Origin: an uncultured Armatimonadota bacterium
GTDB lineage: Bacteria; Armatimonadota; Armatimonadia; Armatimonadales; Armatimonadaceae
DNA length: 5,700 bases
Assembly (NCBI GenBank): GCA_903924445.1
Contig: CAIYBQ010000445.1
Span: 1-5,700 of the forward strand
Reading direction: 5' to 3'
Positions 1 to 5,498 of the stretch are shown in pieces. Made by a program: the position numbers and the translations under genes. The first letter of the stretch is position 1. Every line of letters begins with the position of its first letter. Under the pieces are notes generated by a model. It made no database searches, was not told the DNA's origin, and worked only from the letters and a program-made list of their open reading frames with translations.

Positions 1-35
1 AGGGCGATGCCAATCGTAAGGGCCGTGATGTACAT
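1..35 (-). CDS. possible start of a divergent gene, cut by the window edge
   Basis: On the - strand an ATG at 35-33 opens a frame that stays open to the edge and reads MYITALTIGIA, a hydrophobic start such as a membrane protein or signal peptide could have. A weak AGGA lies about six bases upstream of this ATG. Only 11 codons are visible, so chance is a real alternative. A second - strand ATG at 42-40 opens another frame (MQYVHHGPYDW), which looks less natural. If either is real, the bases up to 116 are a shared divergent promoter region. No function can be given. Confidence 0.2.
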   Translation of the reverse strand, partial: MYITALTIGIA

Positions 36-80
36 ATTGCATCCTATCTGACGGTTGAATCGTGCCGCACTACCGGGTCT

Positions 81-93
81 GGGATACAATCCC
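81..93 (+). promoter_or_regulatory. -10-like box inside a short palindrome, upstream of the M28 gene
   Basis: TACAAT at 85-90 resembles a sigma-70 -10 box (TATAAT) and would place the start of transcription near 97, about 20 bases before the ATG. It sits inside a perfect 5-bp inverted repeat with a 3-base centre (GGGAT-ACA-ATCCC, 81-93). A repressor site over the promoter is possible, but such a short palindrome also arises by chance. No -35 box is found at normal spacing: TTGAAT at 55-60 is 24 bases from the hexamer, too far. The promoter call is therefore weak. Confidence 0.3.
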
Positions 94-105
94 GCCAATT
101 ATTCT

Positions 106-111
106 GGAGGA
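106..111 (+). promoter_or_regulatory. Shine-Dalgarno sequence fixing the M28 peptidase start
   Basis: GGAGGA lies five bases before the ATG at 117. The reading frame is open upstream to the window edge without a stop codon, so the ribosome site and the signal peptide right after the ATG are what decide this start. Confidence 0.85.
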
Positions 112-116
112 CGTCT

Positions 117-1811
117 ATGTCTTTATCCGCAATCATCTCGCGCAGAGCGGCTGCTGTAACACTCGCCACTGCACTGAGTCTCGCAGCCTTTTCGATTTCT
201 ACACCGGTAAGCGCTCAGGAAGCGATCAACCCGGATGTTGTCGCTAAGATCCGCAAGGAAGGCCTAACCCGCTCCCAGCTTCCGCAGACACTTGAGTACC
301 TTACGGAAGTCATCGGACCACGCCTCACAGGTTCTCCCGGGCTGCTGCGTGCGAATGAGTGGACCCGCAAGACGATGGCAGATTGGGGTTTGGTCAACGC
401 AGCCCTTGAGCCATGGGGACCTTTCGGTCGTGGCTGGACACAGGAGCGCTTCTCGCTCCAAGTCACCGCGCCGACCGCATTCCCTGTCATCGGAATCGCC
501 AAGGCCTGGTCAACCAGCTTTACAGGTACGGTGGATGTCGTCGTTATCGAGGCTGGCTCCGAGGATGACCTCAAGCAATACGAAGGCAAGCTTCAAGGCA
601 AAGCTGTCCTGATCAGCCCAATCCGCGAAGTTCCGGCGCACTTTGCGCCAGAGGGTGTCCGTTGGACGGATGAGCAGCTGGCCCAAATGGTCAACAATTC
701 CGGGACTGGCCGTCGTGCTGGTATCACGGGAACGCCTGGCGTAACGGCGGGCTCTCCGGTTGCCACCAATGACATGACGGCAGAGCAGCGTGACCGGATG
801 CAGCAAATGCAACGTCAGCGCACCATGAGTGCCCGTATCCTGTCCTTCTGCAAGGAGCAGGGTGCTGCGGTGGTTCTTGATGCAGCCCGCGGTGATGGAG
901 GTACTTTGTTTGTTCAGCAGGCAACCGTACCAACGAAGCCAAACAATGCACCAGCGCCGAAGCGTGACCCGAATGCGCCATTTAACCCAACCGTAACCCG
1001 CCGTGTTCAGCCATGGAAGAAGGAAGCTGAGAAGCTGATGATTCCTCAGATCGCGGTTGCCGTGGAGCATTACAACCGCATCGCCCGGATGGTCAAGGCT
1101 GGAGAGCCTGTGAAGCTGGCCGTTGAAAGCAAGGTCCGCTTCAACGGGGATGATAACAGCCAGGTCTATAACACAATCGCCGAGATTGAAGGTTCCGACC
1201 TCAAGGATGAAGTCGTTCTTTGTGGTGGCCATATCGATTCGTGGCATGGTGGCACAGGCGCAACGGATGATGGTGCTGGCGTTGCAGTGATGATGGAAGC
1301 CCTACGCATCCTGAAGGCCACCGGACTCAAGCCACGCCGTACGATTCGTGTGGCACTCTGGAGTGGTGAGGAACAGGGAATCTTTGGTTCCGGTGCGTAT
1401 GTAAAGCAGCACTACGGAACAAAGACTGAGCCTAAGCCTGAGCATGCAAAGGTCGCTGGCTACTACAACATCGACAATGGAACCGGCAAGCTGCGTGGAA
1501 TTTACGCGCAAGGGAATGAAGCAGTCATCCCAATCTTTACGGAGTGGTTCAAGCCATTCGCGGACCTTGGTGCGACGACGGTAACCAAAAGGAACACCGG
1601 CGGCACCGACCACTTGCCATTTGATAGTGCAGGGCTCCCAGGCTTCCAGTTCATCCAGGATGAAATCGAATACGACACCCGGACGCACCATAGCAACATG
1701 GATGTGTTTGATCGCATTCAGCTCCAGGATATGAAGCAGGCGGCGACGATTATGGCTGCGTTCTTGTACCAGACCGCAGTTCGAAACGAGAAGCTCCCGC
1801 GCAAGCCATAG
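117..1811 (+). CDS. secreted M28-family zinc metallopeptidase (aminopeptidase / carboxypeptidase Q-like)
   Basis: A 564-residue exported co-catalytic zinc exopeptidase that probably removes terminal residues from peptides outside the cytoplasm. Residues 1-33 are a signal peptide: Arg9-Arg10, a hydrophobic core at 11-29, and a likely cut after VSA (33). The twin Arg is not followed by a good Tat consensus, so Sec export is likelier. The catalytic core starts near 345. Zinc ligands and active residues read from motifs are H372 and D374 (GGHID), bridging D384 (GATDDGAG), E418 general base and E419 ligand (WSGEEQG), D453 (YNIDNG) and the last His at 524 or 525 (THHSNMD). All family positions are present. 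Residues 135-300 form a PA-like insertion with a Gln/Met/Arg-rich stretch (222-240) and a Pro/Asn-rich stretch (271-300). The last seven residues, EKLPRKP, lie inside the downstream tandem repeat. The true substrate cannot be read from the sequence. Confidence 0.93.
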   Translation: MSLSAIISRRAAAVTLATALSLAAFSISTPVSAQEAINPDVVAKIRKEGLTRSQLPQTLEYLTEVIGPRLTGSPGLLRANEWTRKTMADWGLVNAALEPWGPFGRGWTQERFSLQVTAPTAFPVIGIAKAWSTSFTGTVDVVVIEAGSEDDLKQYEGKLQGKAVLISPIREVPAHFAPEGVRWTDEQLAQMVNNSGTGRRAGITGTPGVTAGSPVATNDMTAEQRDRMQQMQRQRTMSARILSFCKEQGAAVVLDAARGDGGTLFVQQATVPTKPNNAPAPKRDPNAPFNPTVTRRVQPWKKEAEKLMIPQIAVAVEHYNRIARMVKAGEPVKLAVESKVRFNGDDNSQVYNTIAEIEGSDLKDEVVLCGGHIDSWHGGTGATDDGAGVAVMMEALRILKATGLKPRRTIRVALWSGEEQGIFGSGAYVKQHYGTKTEPKPEHAKVAGYYNIDNGTGKLRGIYAQGNEAVIPIFTEWFKPFADLGATTVTKRNTGGTDHLPFDSAGLPGFQFIQDEIEYDTRTHHSNMDVFDRIQLQDMKQAATIMAAFLYQTAVRNEKLPRKP

Positions 1812-1843
1812 TCTAGGTTTACTCGTCACTGAGTAGGTTTCTT

Positions 1844-1890
1844 CATCCCCGGGGGCGTTGGTTTCTGGGGATGTTTTGTTTTTTCTTCTT
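1844..1890 (+). terminator. intrinsic terminator 1 (after the M28 gene)
   Basis: The 30 bases at 1844-1873 can fold into a 13-bp stem with a GTTG loop: seven Watson-Crick pairs (CATCCCC with GGGGATG), then an inner part with four G-U wobbles, one G-C and a closing C-G. A T-rich run (TTTTGTTTTTTCTTCTT, 1874-1890) follows at once. The wobble pairs form only in the + strand transcript, so this works for the peptidase message and not for antisense RNA. The stem begins 33 bases after the stop codon. Confidence 0.85.
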
Positions 1891-1986
1891 GATGAACGGA
1901 CACACGCAGGTGGGTTGGTTGCCGGCAGAAGAGAGAAGCTCCCGCGCAAGCCATATTCCACGCTTGGTTTGTTCGGTAGGTTTACA

Positions 1987-2030
1987 CATCCCCCGGAGGC
2001 GGTTGTCTCTGGGGATGTTTGTCTTTTCTT
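1987..2030 (+). terminator. intrinsic terminator 2 (second repeat copy)
   Basis: Same outer stem as terminator 1 at 1987-2017 with an extra C that would be bulged. In the inner stem two G-U wobbles of copy 1 have become A-U and G-C, so the changes keep or strengthen the fold. The T-rich run TTTGTCTTTTCTT at 2018-2030 follows. Confidence 0.8.
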
Positions 2031-2131
2031 ATTGATGAATGGAAATACGCAAGTGGGTGGGTTGCCGGCAGAAGAGAGAAGCTGCCGCGCAAGCCGTAGT
2101 CCAAACTTGCTTTGTTCGGTTGGTTTTAATA

Positions 2132-2175
2132 CATCCCCGGGGGCGTTGGTTTCTGGGGATGGTTTGTTTTTTCTT
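2132..2175 (+). terminator. intrinsic terminator 3 (third repeat copy)
   Basis: The hairpin at 2132-2161 is base-for-base the same as terminator 1. It is followed by G then TTTGTTTTTTCTT, so its T-tract begins one base later. It lies about 100 bases before the next gene and downstream of terminators 1 and 2, so it would catch read-through from the peptidase gene. Confidence 0.8.
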
Positions 2176-2181
2176 GATGGA

Positions 2182-2258
2182 TGCTACTTACGATGCTAAT
2201 GCAGACGTGACTTACCTAGAAAACCTCACACTTACCCAACATGGCCTCTGGTGGACCT
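2182..2258. other. unique spacer between the repeat array and the next promoter
   Basis: Past the last repeat copy the sequence is single-copy within the window. I see no gene, hairpin or clear operator in it. No TTGACA-like -35 box stands 16-18 bases before the -10 at 2262, so the following promoter appears to rely on its extended -10. Confidence 0.5.
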
Positions 2259-2273
2259 TGATATACTTTTTTT
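2259..2273 (+). promoter_or_regulatory. extended -10 promoter giving a leaderless mRNA
   Basis: TGATATACT at 2259-2267 is a full match to the extended -10 form TGnTAtacT, with hexamer TATACT at 2262-2267. Six T residues follow, then the ATG at 2274. The usual distance from the hexamer to the transcription start puts +1 at about 2274, on the A of the ATG. The bases between hexamer and ATG are all T, so there is no Shine-Dalgarno. An in-frame TGA at 2259-2261 rules out an earlier start. All of this fits a leaderless transcript. Confidence 0.65.
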
Positions 2274-3845
2274 ATGAGAATTATGGCTGGCCTTCAGGTA
2301 CTTACACTGGCGTCGACGACATTGTTTGGCTGTGCAGGGGCAACACCCAACCTGTCACCGCCACAAATGCAAAATCCGGGTCTTGGGAACGCGCCACGCT
2401 CTCAGTCACAGCCGGTTGCTGATGCATCCCAAGCCGTAAAGCCGGAAGACCTCCCGCCATCCGAGGAAATCTCTGCAAAGCCCGGGACCTTCTTCACTCA
2501 GCCCTACGTTCAGTTTTTGCCATTTGAAGTCGACCCAAAGTCTGGCAGTGGCATCCTCATCAACTATCAGCTGACTGGGATGAACCCAAAGTCGACACTA
2601 TCCATTGAATGGCGGCCGGCTGGGAGTGGTGATTGGAAACCAGCCAAAGGACCGAAGTCAACCAAGGTCTGGGGACCAGCGGGCGTGGATGCACACACCA
2701 TCATCCAGCAACAGCTAACCGGACTCCCAGCCGGTACATGGGTTGATTATCGCTTTGTCAGCGGCAAAGAGACCGTATTCCAATCCCGCTGTAAAACGCG
2801 ACCTGCGGCTGGGCAGAGCCAAAAGGTAATCATCTTTGGCGACTGTGGCTCTGGGACACCTGAATCCCGCCTCATCGCGATGGAAGCCAGCAAAGTCAAA
2901 GCGGATTATCTTGTCCTCACCGGTGACATCGTGTACTCAAAGGGCCGCGCAAGCGAGTATCAGTCCAACTTCTGGCCAGTCTTCAACGCTAATGCTCCAG
3001 ATCCTAAAGTAGGCGGACCGCTACTCCGTTCAACGGTAACCGTGCCAGCGCCAGGCAATCACGATATCCGGTCGACGACGCTCGACAAGTTCCAGGATGG
3101 CTTTGCATATTTCCTGTACTGGGGCTTGCCAACCAATGGCTATAACTTCCCTGAAGGTTCAAAGAGTGCGACACTCCTCGGCGGAGATCCAACCCAGGAG
3201 GCAACCTACAAAGCTGCTGCTGGAAAGTCTTTTGCAAATTCCGCAAACTACTCGATTACGGTAGGAGATGTCCACTGGACCATTTTGGATGCCAACCCAA
3301 ACGTAGAATGGACGGATGCAAAGTTGCTGGCGTGGCTCGAAGCAGACCTTGCCGCTGCAGCAAAGTCTCCGTGGAGGTTTGTAGCCTTCCATCATCCACC
3401 GTTCAACTCAAGTGTTGAACACTTCACGAATCAGTGGATGCGCCTGCTGTCCGAGACATTTCATAAGCACAAAGTGCAAATGATCTGGAATGGCCACGTT
3501 CACAACTACCAACGAACGCACCCGCTCGTATTTCATCCAACCACTGCGGTAGCAAAAGATGGCACGGTAGCAGGCACATTTGACTTGGATCAAAAATATG
3601 ACCCCGTAAAGGGCGGCAAGCCATCAGGTGAGATTTATGTCATCACTGGAGCTGGTGGAGCGGGACTCTATAAGAAGGTCTCGACGACAGAACCAAAGCT
3701 CCAGCCATTTACCAGCAAGCTCGTAAACGATATCCACTCGTTTACCGTGGCTGACATCACACGCGAAAAACTGGTTGTGCGGCAAATTGATGCCAATGGC
3801 AAAGAGCTTGATTCATTCATCGTGCAACGGGAGGAAAAGAAGTAG
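2274..3845 (+). CDS. purple acid phosphatase-like metallophosphoesterase lipoprotein
   Basis: A 523-residue lipoprotein that probably hydrolyses phosphate esters at the cell surface or in the periplasm with a two-metal centre. Residues 1-20 are a lipoprotein signal: Arg2, a hydrophobic stretch 7-18, and lipobox LFGC with Cys20 as lipid site. A Pro/Gln/Ser-rich linker (21-70) follows, then a beta-rich N-terminal domain (about 75-177, fibronectin-III-like as in purple acid phosphatases), then the catalytic domain. All five family motifs are in order: GDCG (D190), GDIVY (D218, Y221), GNHD (N262, H263), VAFH (H373) and GHVH (H408, H410). Tyr221 is the ligand that gives the purple Fe(III) colour in this family, which separates it from ordinary metallophosphoesterases. 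The upstream TGA and Arg2 favour the first ATG over Met4. Its stop codon abuts the SOD start. Substrate and metal pair are unknown. Confidence 0.9.
   Translation: MRIMAGLQVLTLASTTLFGCAGATPNLSPPQMQNPGLGNAPRSQSQPVADASQAVKPEDLPPSEEISAKPGTFFTQPYVQFLPFEVDPKSGSGILINYQLTGMNPKSTLSIEWRPAGSGDWKPAKGPKSTKVWGPAGVDAHTIIQQQLTGLPAGTWVDYRFVSGKETVFQSRCKTRPAAGQSQKVIIFGDCGSGTPESRLIAMEASKVKADYLVLTGDIVYSKGRASEYQSNFWPVFNANAPDPKVGGPLLRSTVTVPAPGNHDIRSTTLDKFQDGFAYFLYWGLPTNGYNFPEGSKSATLLGGDPTQEATYKAAAGKSFANSANYSITVGDVHWTILDANPNVEWTDAKLLAWLEADLAAAAKSPWRFVAFHHPPFNSSVEHFTNQWMRLLSETFHKHKVQMIWNGHVHNYQRTHPLVFHPTTAVAKDGTVAGTFDLDQKYDPVKGGKPSGEIYVITGAGGAGLYKKVSTTEPKLQPFTSKLVNDIHSFTVADITREKLVVRQIDANGKELDSFIVQREEKK
3829..3834 (+). 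promoter_or_regulatory. Shine-Dalgarno of the SOD gene inside the phosphatase gene
   Basis: GGGAGG at 3829-3834, in the last codons of the phosphatase gene, ends 11 bases before the SOD ATG. With stop and start adjoining (TAGATG at 3843-3848), ribosomes ending the first gene can restart on the second, so translational coupling is likely. Confidence 0.65.
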
Positions 3846-4550
3846 ATGATTTCACGACGTACAGTTTTACAGGGTTTGGCAGCGATGCCATTTGCGGGTG
3901 TAGCGGGAGCCGGGTTTGCTGCTCAGACACCAACAGGGCCATTCACATTGCCAGCATTGGCATATCCATTTGCCGCACTTGAGCCACACATCGATGCAGA
4001 AACGATGCAGATTCACCACGATCGACATCACCAAGCATATGTCACCAACCTGAACGCAGCCCTCGCAAAGGTTCCTGCGCTGTCCAAGGTACAGAGTGCC
4101 GAAGGCCTGTGTAAGCAGCTCGACCGCCTTCCTGAAGAGATCCGGACCGCCGTTCGAAACAATGCCGGTGGCCATGTGAACCACTCGATGTTCTGGTCAC
4201 AGATGAAGCCTGGCACTGCAGGTGCTCCAACTGGCCCAATCGCGGATGCCATCAACGGAACCTTTGGCTCATACGAAAAGTTTCAGGCTGCATTCGAAGA
4301 TGCTGGCCTCAAGCGCTTCGGTTCCGGGTGGGTTTGGCTCGCGCGCACTAAGGCTGGAAAGCTCGAGATCGTCAGCACCCCAAATCAGGATAACCCGTAC
4401 ATGGACGGTGGCGTGCCAATCCTCGGCAACGATGTCTGGGAGCATGCCTACTACCTGAAGTACCGGAACAAGCGCGCCGATTACCTCAAGGCTTGGTGGA
4501 ATGTTGTGAACTGGGATGCAGTCAATGCTCAATTGAAGGCTGCAAAGTAA
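3846..4550 (+). CDS. Tat-exported superoxide dismutase, Mn type
   Basis: Converts superoxide to oxygen and hydrogen peroxide, here probably outside the cytoplasm. Residues 1-26 are a twin-arginine signal (SRRTVLQG at 3-10, hydrophobic part to about 25), which fits export of a folded metal enzyme. The mature part is a full-length Fe/Mn SOD with helical N-domain (about 35-125) and alpha/beta C-domain. Metal ligands by alignment to remembered E. coli SodA are H57 (MQIHH), H113 (GGHVNHSMFW), D196 and H200 (DVWEHAYYLKY). Tyr65 and His61 are the substrate-gate residues and Glu199 the dimer-interface Glu. Gly109 in NNAGGH together with Gln181 in NQDNP is the Mn-type pattern; Fe enzymes have the active-site Gln at the former place. 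Cambialistic use is possible. The loop between Gln181 and Asp196 is about six residues shorter than in SodA. Second gene of the phosphatase operon. Proline codons are 10 CCA of 14, suggesting high expression. Confidence 0.93.
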   Translation: MISRRTVLQGLAAMPFAGVAGAGFAAQTPTGPFTLPALAYPFAALEPHIDAETMQIHHDRHHQAYVTNLNAALAKVPALSKVQSAEGLCKQLDRLPEEIRTAVRNNAGGHVNHSMFWSQMKPGTAGAPTGPIADAINGTFGSYEKFQAAFEDAGLKRFGSGWVWLARTKAGKLEIVSTPNQDNPYMDGGVPILGNDVWEHAYYLKYRNKRADYLKAWWNVVNWDAVNAQLKAAK

Positions 4551-4576
4551 GCATCACGAAATCACTTCGACTAGCT

Positions 4577-4613
4577 TGGCTCCCGGAACCGTTTCGGGGG
4601 CCATTTTTGTCTG
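4577..4613 (+). terminator. intrinsic terminator closing the phosphatase-SOD operon
   Basis: A 12-bp stem at 4577-4603 (TGGCTCCCGGAA with TTTCGGGGGCCA, CCG loop, two G-U pairs) is followed by TTTTTGTCTG. It starts 27 bases after the SOD stop and 75 bases before the next ATG, so the next gene is probably transcribed separately. Confidence 0.88.
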
Positions 4614-4651
4614 TCTCCACCATTTGTGATGTGAAAGAGGAATGACTTCGA

Positions 4652-5479
4652 ATGTCCCTTGATGCAACGCTAACATCGCTCGCCAGTTTGCCAAAGTCGG
4701 ACAGAATGCCGGTGCTGTTTATGGGACATGGCAGTCCGATGAATGCAATCGAAACGAATGTGTGGACGGATGAGTGGAGACAGCTCGGAAGCGAGTTACC
4801 TGTACCGACGGCAGTCCTCTGCATTTCCGCGCACTGGCTGACCCGTGGGACAGCTGTGACATCAATGTTGCATCCAAGGACGATCCATGACTTCCAAGGC
4901 TTCCCCCGTGAGCTGTTCAGTATTGAGTACCCGGCACCCGGTGCACCCGACATCGCGGATGCCACCCGTTCACTGATTTCCACTACTTCTGTCCATGCCG
5001 ACCACGATTGGGGCCTCGATCACGGAGCATGGTCTGTTCTAAGGCACATGTTCCCGGATGCCAGCATCCCGGTAGTACAGGCGTCTATCGATTATCACCA
5101 GCCCGGCAGCTACCATGTAGCAATCGGGCACCAGCTTCGCACCCTACGAGATCACGGGGTCCTCATTCTCGGGAGTGGAAACCTCGTGCATAACCTCGGG
5201 ATGATTGCTTGGGACCACATTGCAGATCCGGGATATGCGTATCCTTGGGCAGAGGAAGCCAATTCGATGTTTAAGGCACAGCTGGTTTCACGCGATATCG
5301 ACCGACTTACGAATGTTGCAGACTTCAATGCTGCACAAAAGCTCGCCGTGCCGACGCCTGACCACTACTGGCCGATGCTGTATGCGCTTGGTGCAACCAA
5401 GGCCGATGAAGAACCACAGTTCTTTACAGACAGTGCGGTTGGCGGTTCGCTTACGATGACATCCGTTCGCTGGGGGTAA
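4652..5479 (+). CDS. ygiD: YgiD/DODA-type extradiol aromatic ring-opening dioxygenase
   Basis: A 275-residue cytosolic member of the class III extradiol dioxygenases (LigB fold), the group of E. coli YgiD and plant DOPA 4,5-dioxygenase, which open catechol rings such as that of L-DOPA. No signal peptide is seen. Motifs match YgiD as I recall it throughout: RMPVLFMGHGSPMN (H26), SAHWLTRGT (H61), IHDFQGFP (79-85), YPAPG (93-97), WGLDHGAWSVL (catalytic H124), GSGNLVHNL (H180) and PTPDHYWPMLY (H238). H26, H61, H180 and H238 would bind the metal, zinc in the crystallised E. coli protein. An AAGAGG at 4635-4640 ends 11 bases before the ATG. The earlier ATG at 4642 hits a stop after six codons. No clear promoter is seen after the upstream terminator. 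Proline codons (3 CCA of 19, 9 CCG) differ from the three genes before it. The natural substrate is unknown; the symbol reflects family likeness. Confidence 0.88.
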   Translation: MSLDATLTSLASLPKSDRMPVLFMGHGSPMNAIETNVWTDEWRQLGSELPVPTAVLCISAHWLTRGTAVTSMLHPRTIHDFQGFPRELFSIEYPAPGAPDIADATRSLISTTSVHADHDWGLDHGAWSVLRHMFPDASIPVVQASIDYHQPGSYHVAIGHQLRTLRDHGVLILGSGNLVHNLGMIAWDHIADPGYAYPWAEEANSMFKAQLVSRDIDRLTNVADFNAAQKLAVPTPDHYWPMLYALGATKADEEPQFFTDSAVGGSLTMTSVRWG

Positions 5480-5498
5480 GCCCGTCACAGCCCCCGGT
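5469..5498. other. possible hairpin across the convergent gene ends
   Basis: GGGGG at 5472-5476 can pair with CCCCC at 5491-5495, with three further outer pairs (two of them G-U in the + strand RNA) and a 14-base loop that holds the ygiD stop. There is no T-tract on either side, so it is not a standard intrinsic terminator. It might slow polymerase or limit read-through between the facing genes. Confidence 0.3.

Larger units (their letters stand above)
1788..2181 (+). repeat. three-copy tandem repeat of peptidase tail plus terminator
   Basis: Copies are 1788-1932 (145 bp), 1933-2075 (143 bp) and 2076 to about 2181 (partial). Order within a unit: a 23-base block encoding the end of the M28 protein (GAGAAGCT... 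to the stop), a variable spacer of about 30 bases, a CATCCCC/GGGGATG hairpin, a T-tract, GATGAA, then a GTTGCCGGCAGAAGA junction leading into the next copy. The 23-base tail block at 1788-1810 is identical at 1933-1955. The junction segment at 1918-1940 is identical at 2061-2083. The third copy ends after its T-tract at CTTGATG. Copies 2 and 3 share TTTGTTCGGT in the spacer while copies 1 and 3 share an identical hairpin, a mosaic that suggests recombination or conversion between copies. The repeat fills most of the 462 bases between the peptidase and the next gene. Confidence 0.9.

Noticed and set aside
3..116. N-terminal extension of the M28 peptidase, since the frame is open upstream
   Set aside because: No ATG or GTG starts a plausible longer form, a strong Shine-Dalgarno sits at 106-111, and the signal peptide begins at the 117 ATG.
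510..1247. A long - strand frame (245 codons) opposite the M28 gene
   Set aside because: It is antisense to the conserved peptidase core and has no recognisable domain; the opposite frame is clearly real.
1302..1961. A 219-codon - strand frame over the peptidase 3' end and repeat
   Set aside because: It crosses the catalytic motifs on the other strand and the terminator, with no family likeness or good ribosome site.
1788..2181. CRISPR array
   Set aside because: The unit is about 144 bp, not the usual short repeat of roughly 25-40 bp with similar-size spacers. The spacers are related to each other and no cas gene is present.
1788..2181. Insertion sequence or other mobile element remnant
   Set aside because: No transposase fragment, terminal inverted repeats or target duplication is seen. 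The content is gene tail plus terminator, which tandem duplication explains.
1858..2199. A 113-codon + strand frame through the repeat array with VSGD-type repeats, starting at TTG
   Set aside because: It runs through three terminator hairpins and T-tracts. Only copy 2 reads the peptidase tail in this frame; copy 3 is read out of register. The repeated residues simply follow from the DNA repeat.
2039..2422. A 127-codon + strand frame overlapping the phosphatase start
   Set aside because: It covers the last repeat copy, the promoter and the first 149 bases of the lipoprotein gene in another frame, with no family resemblance.
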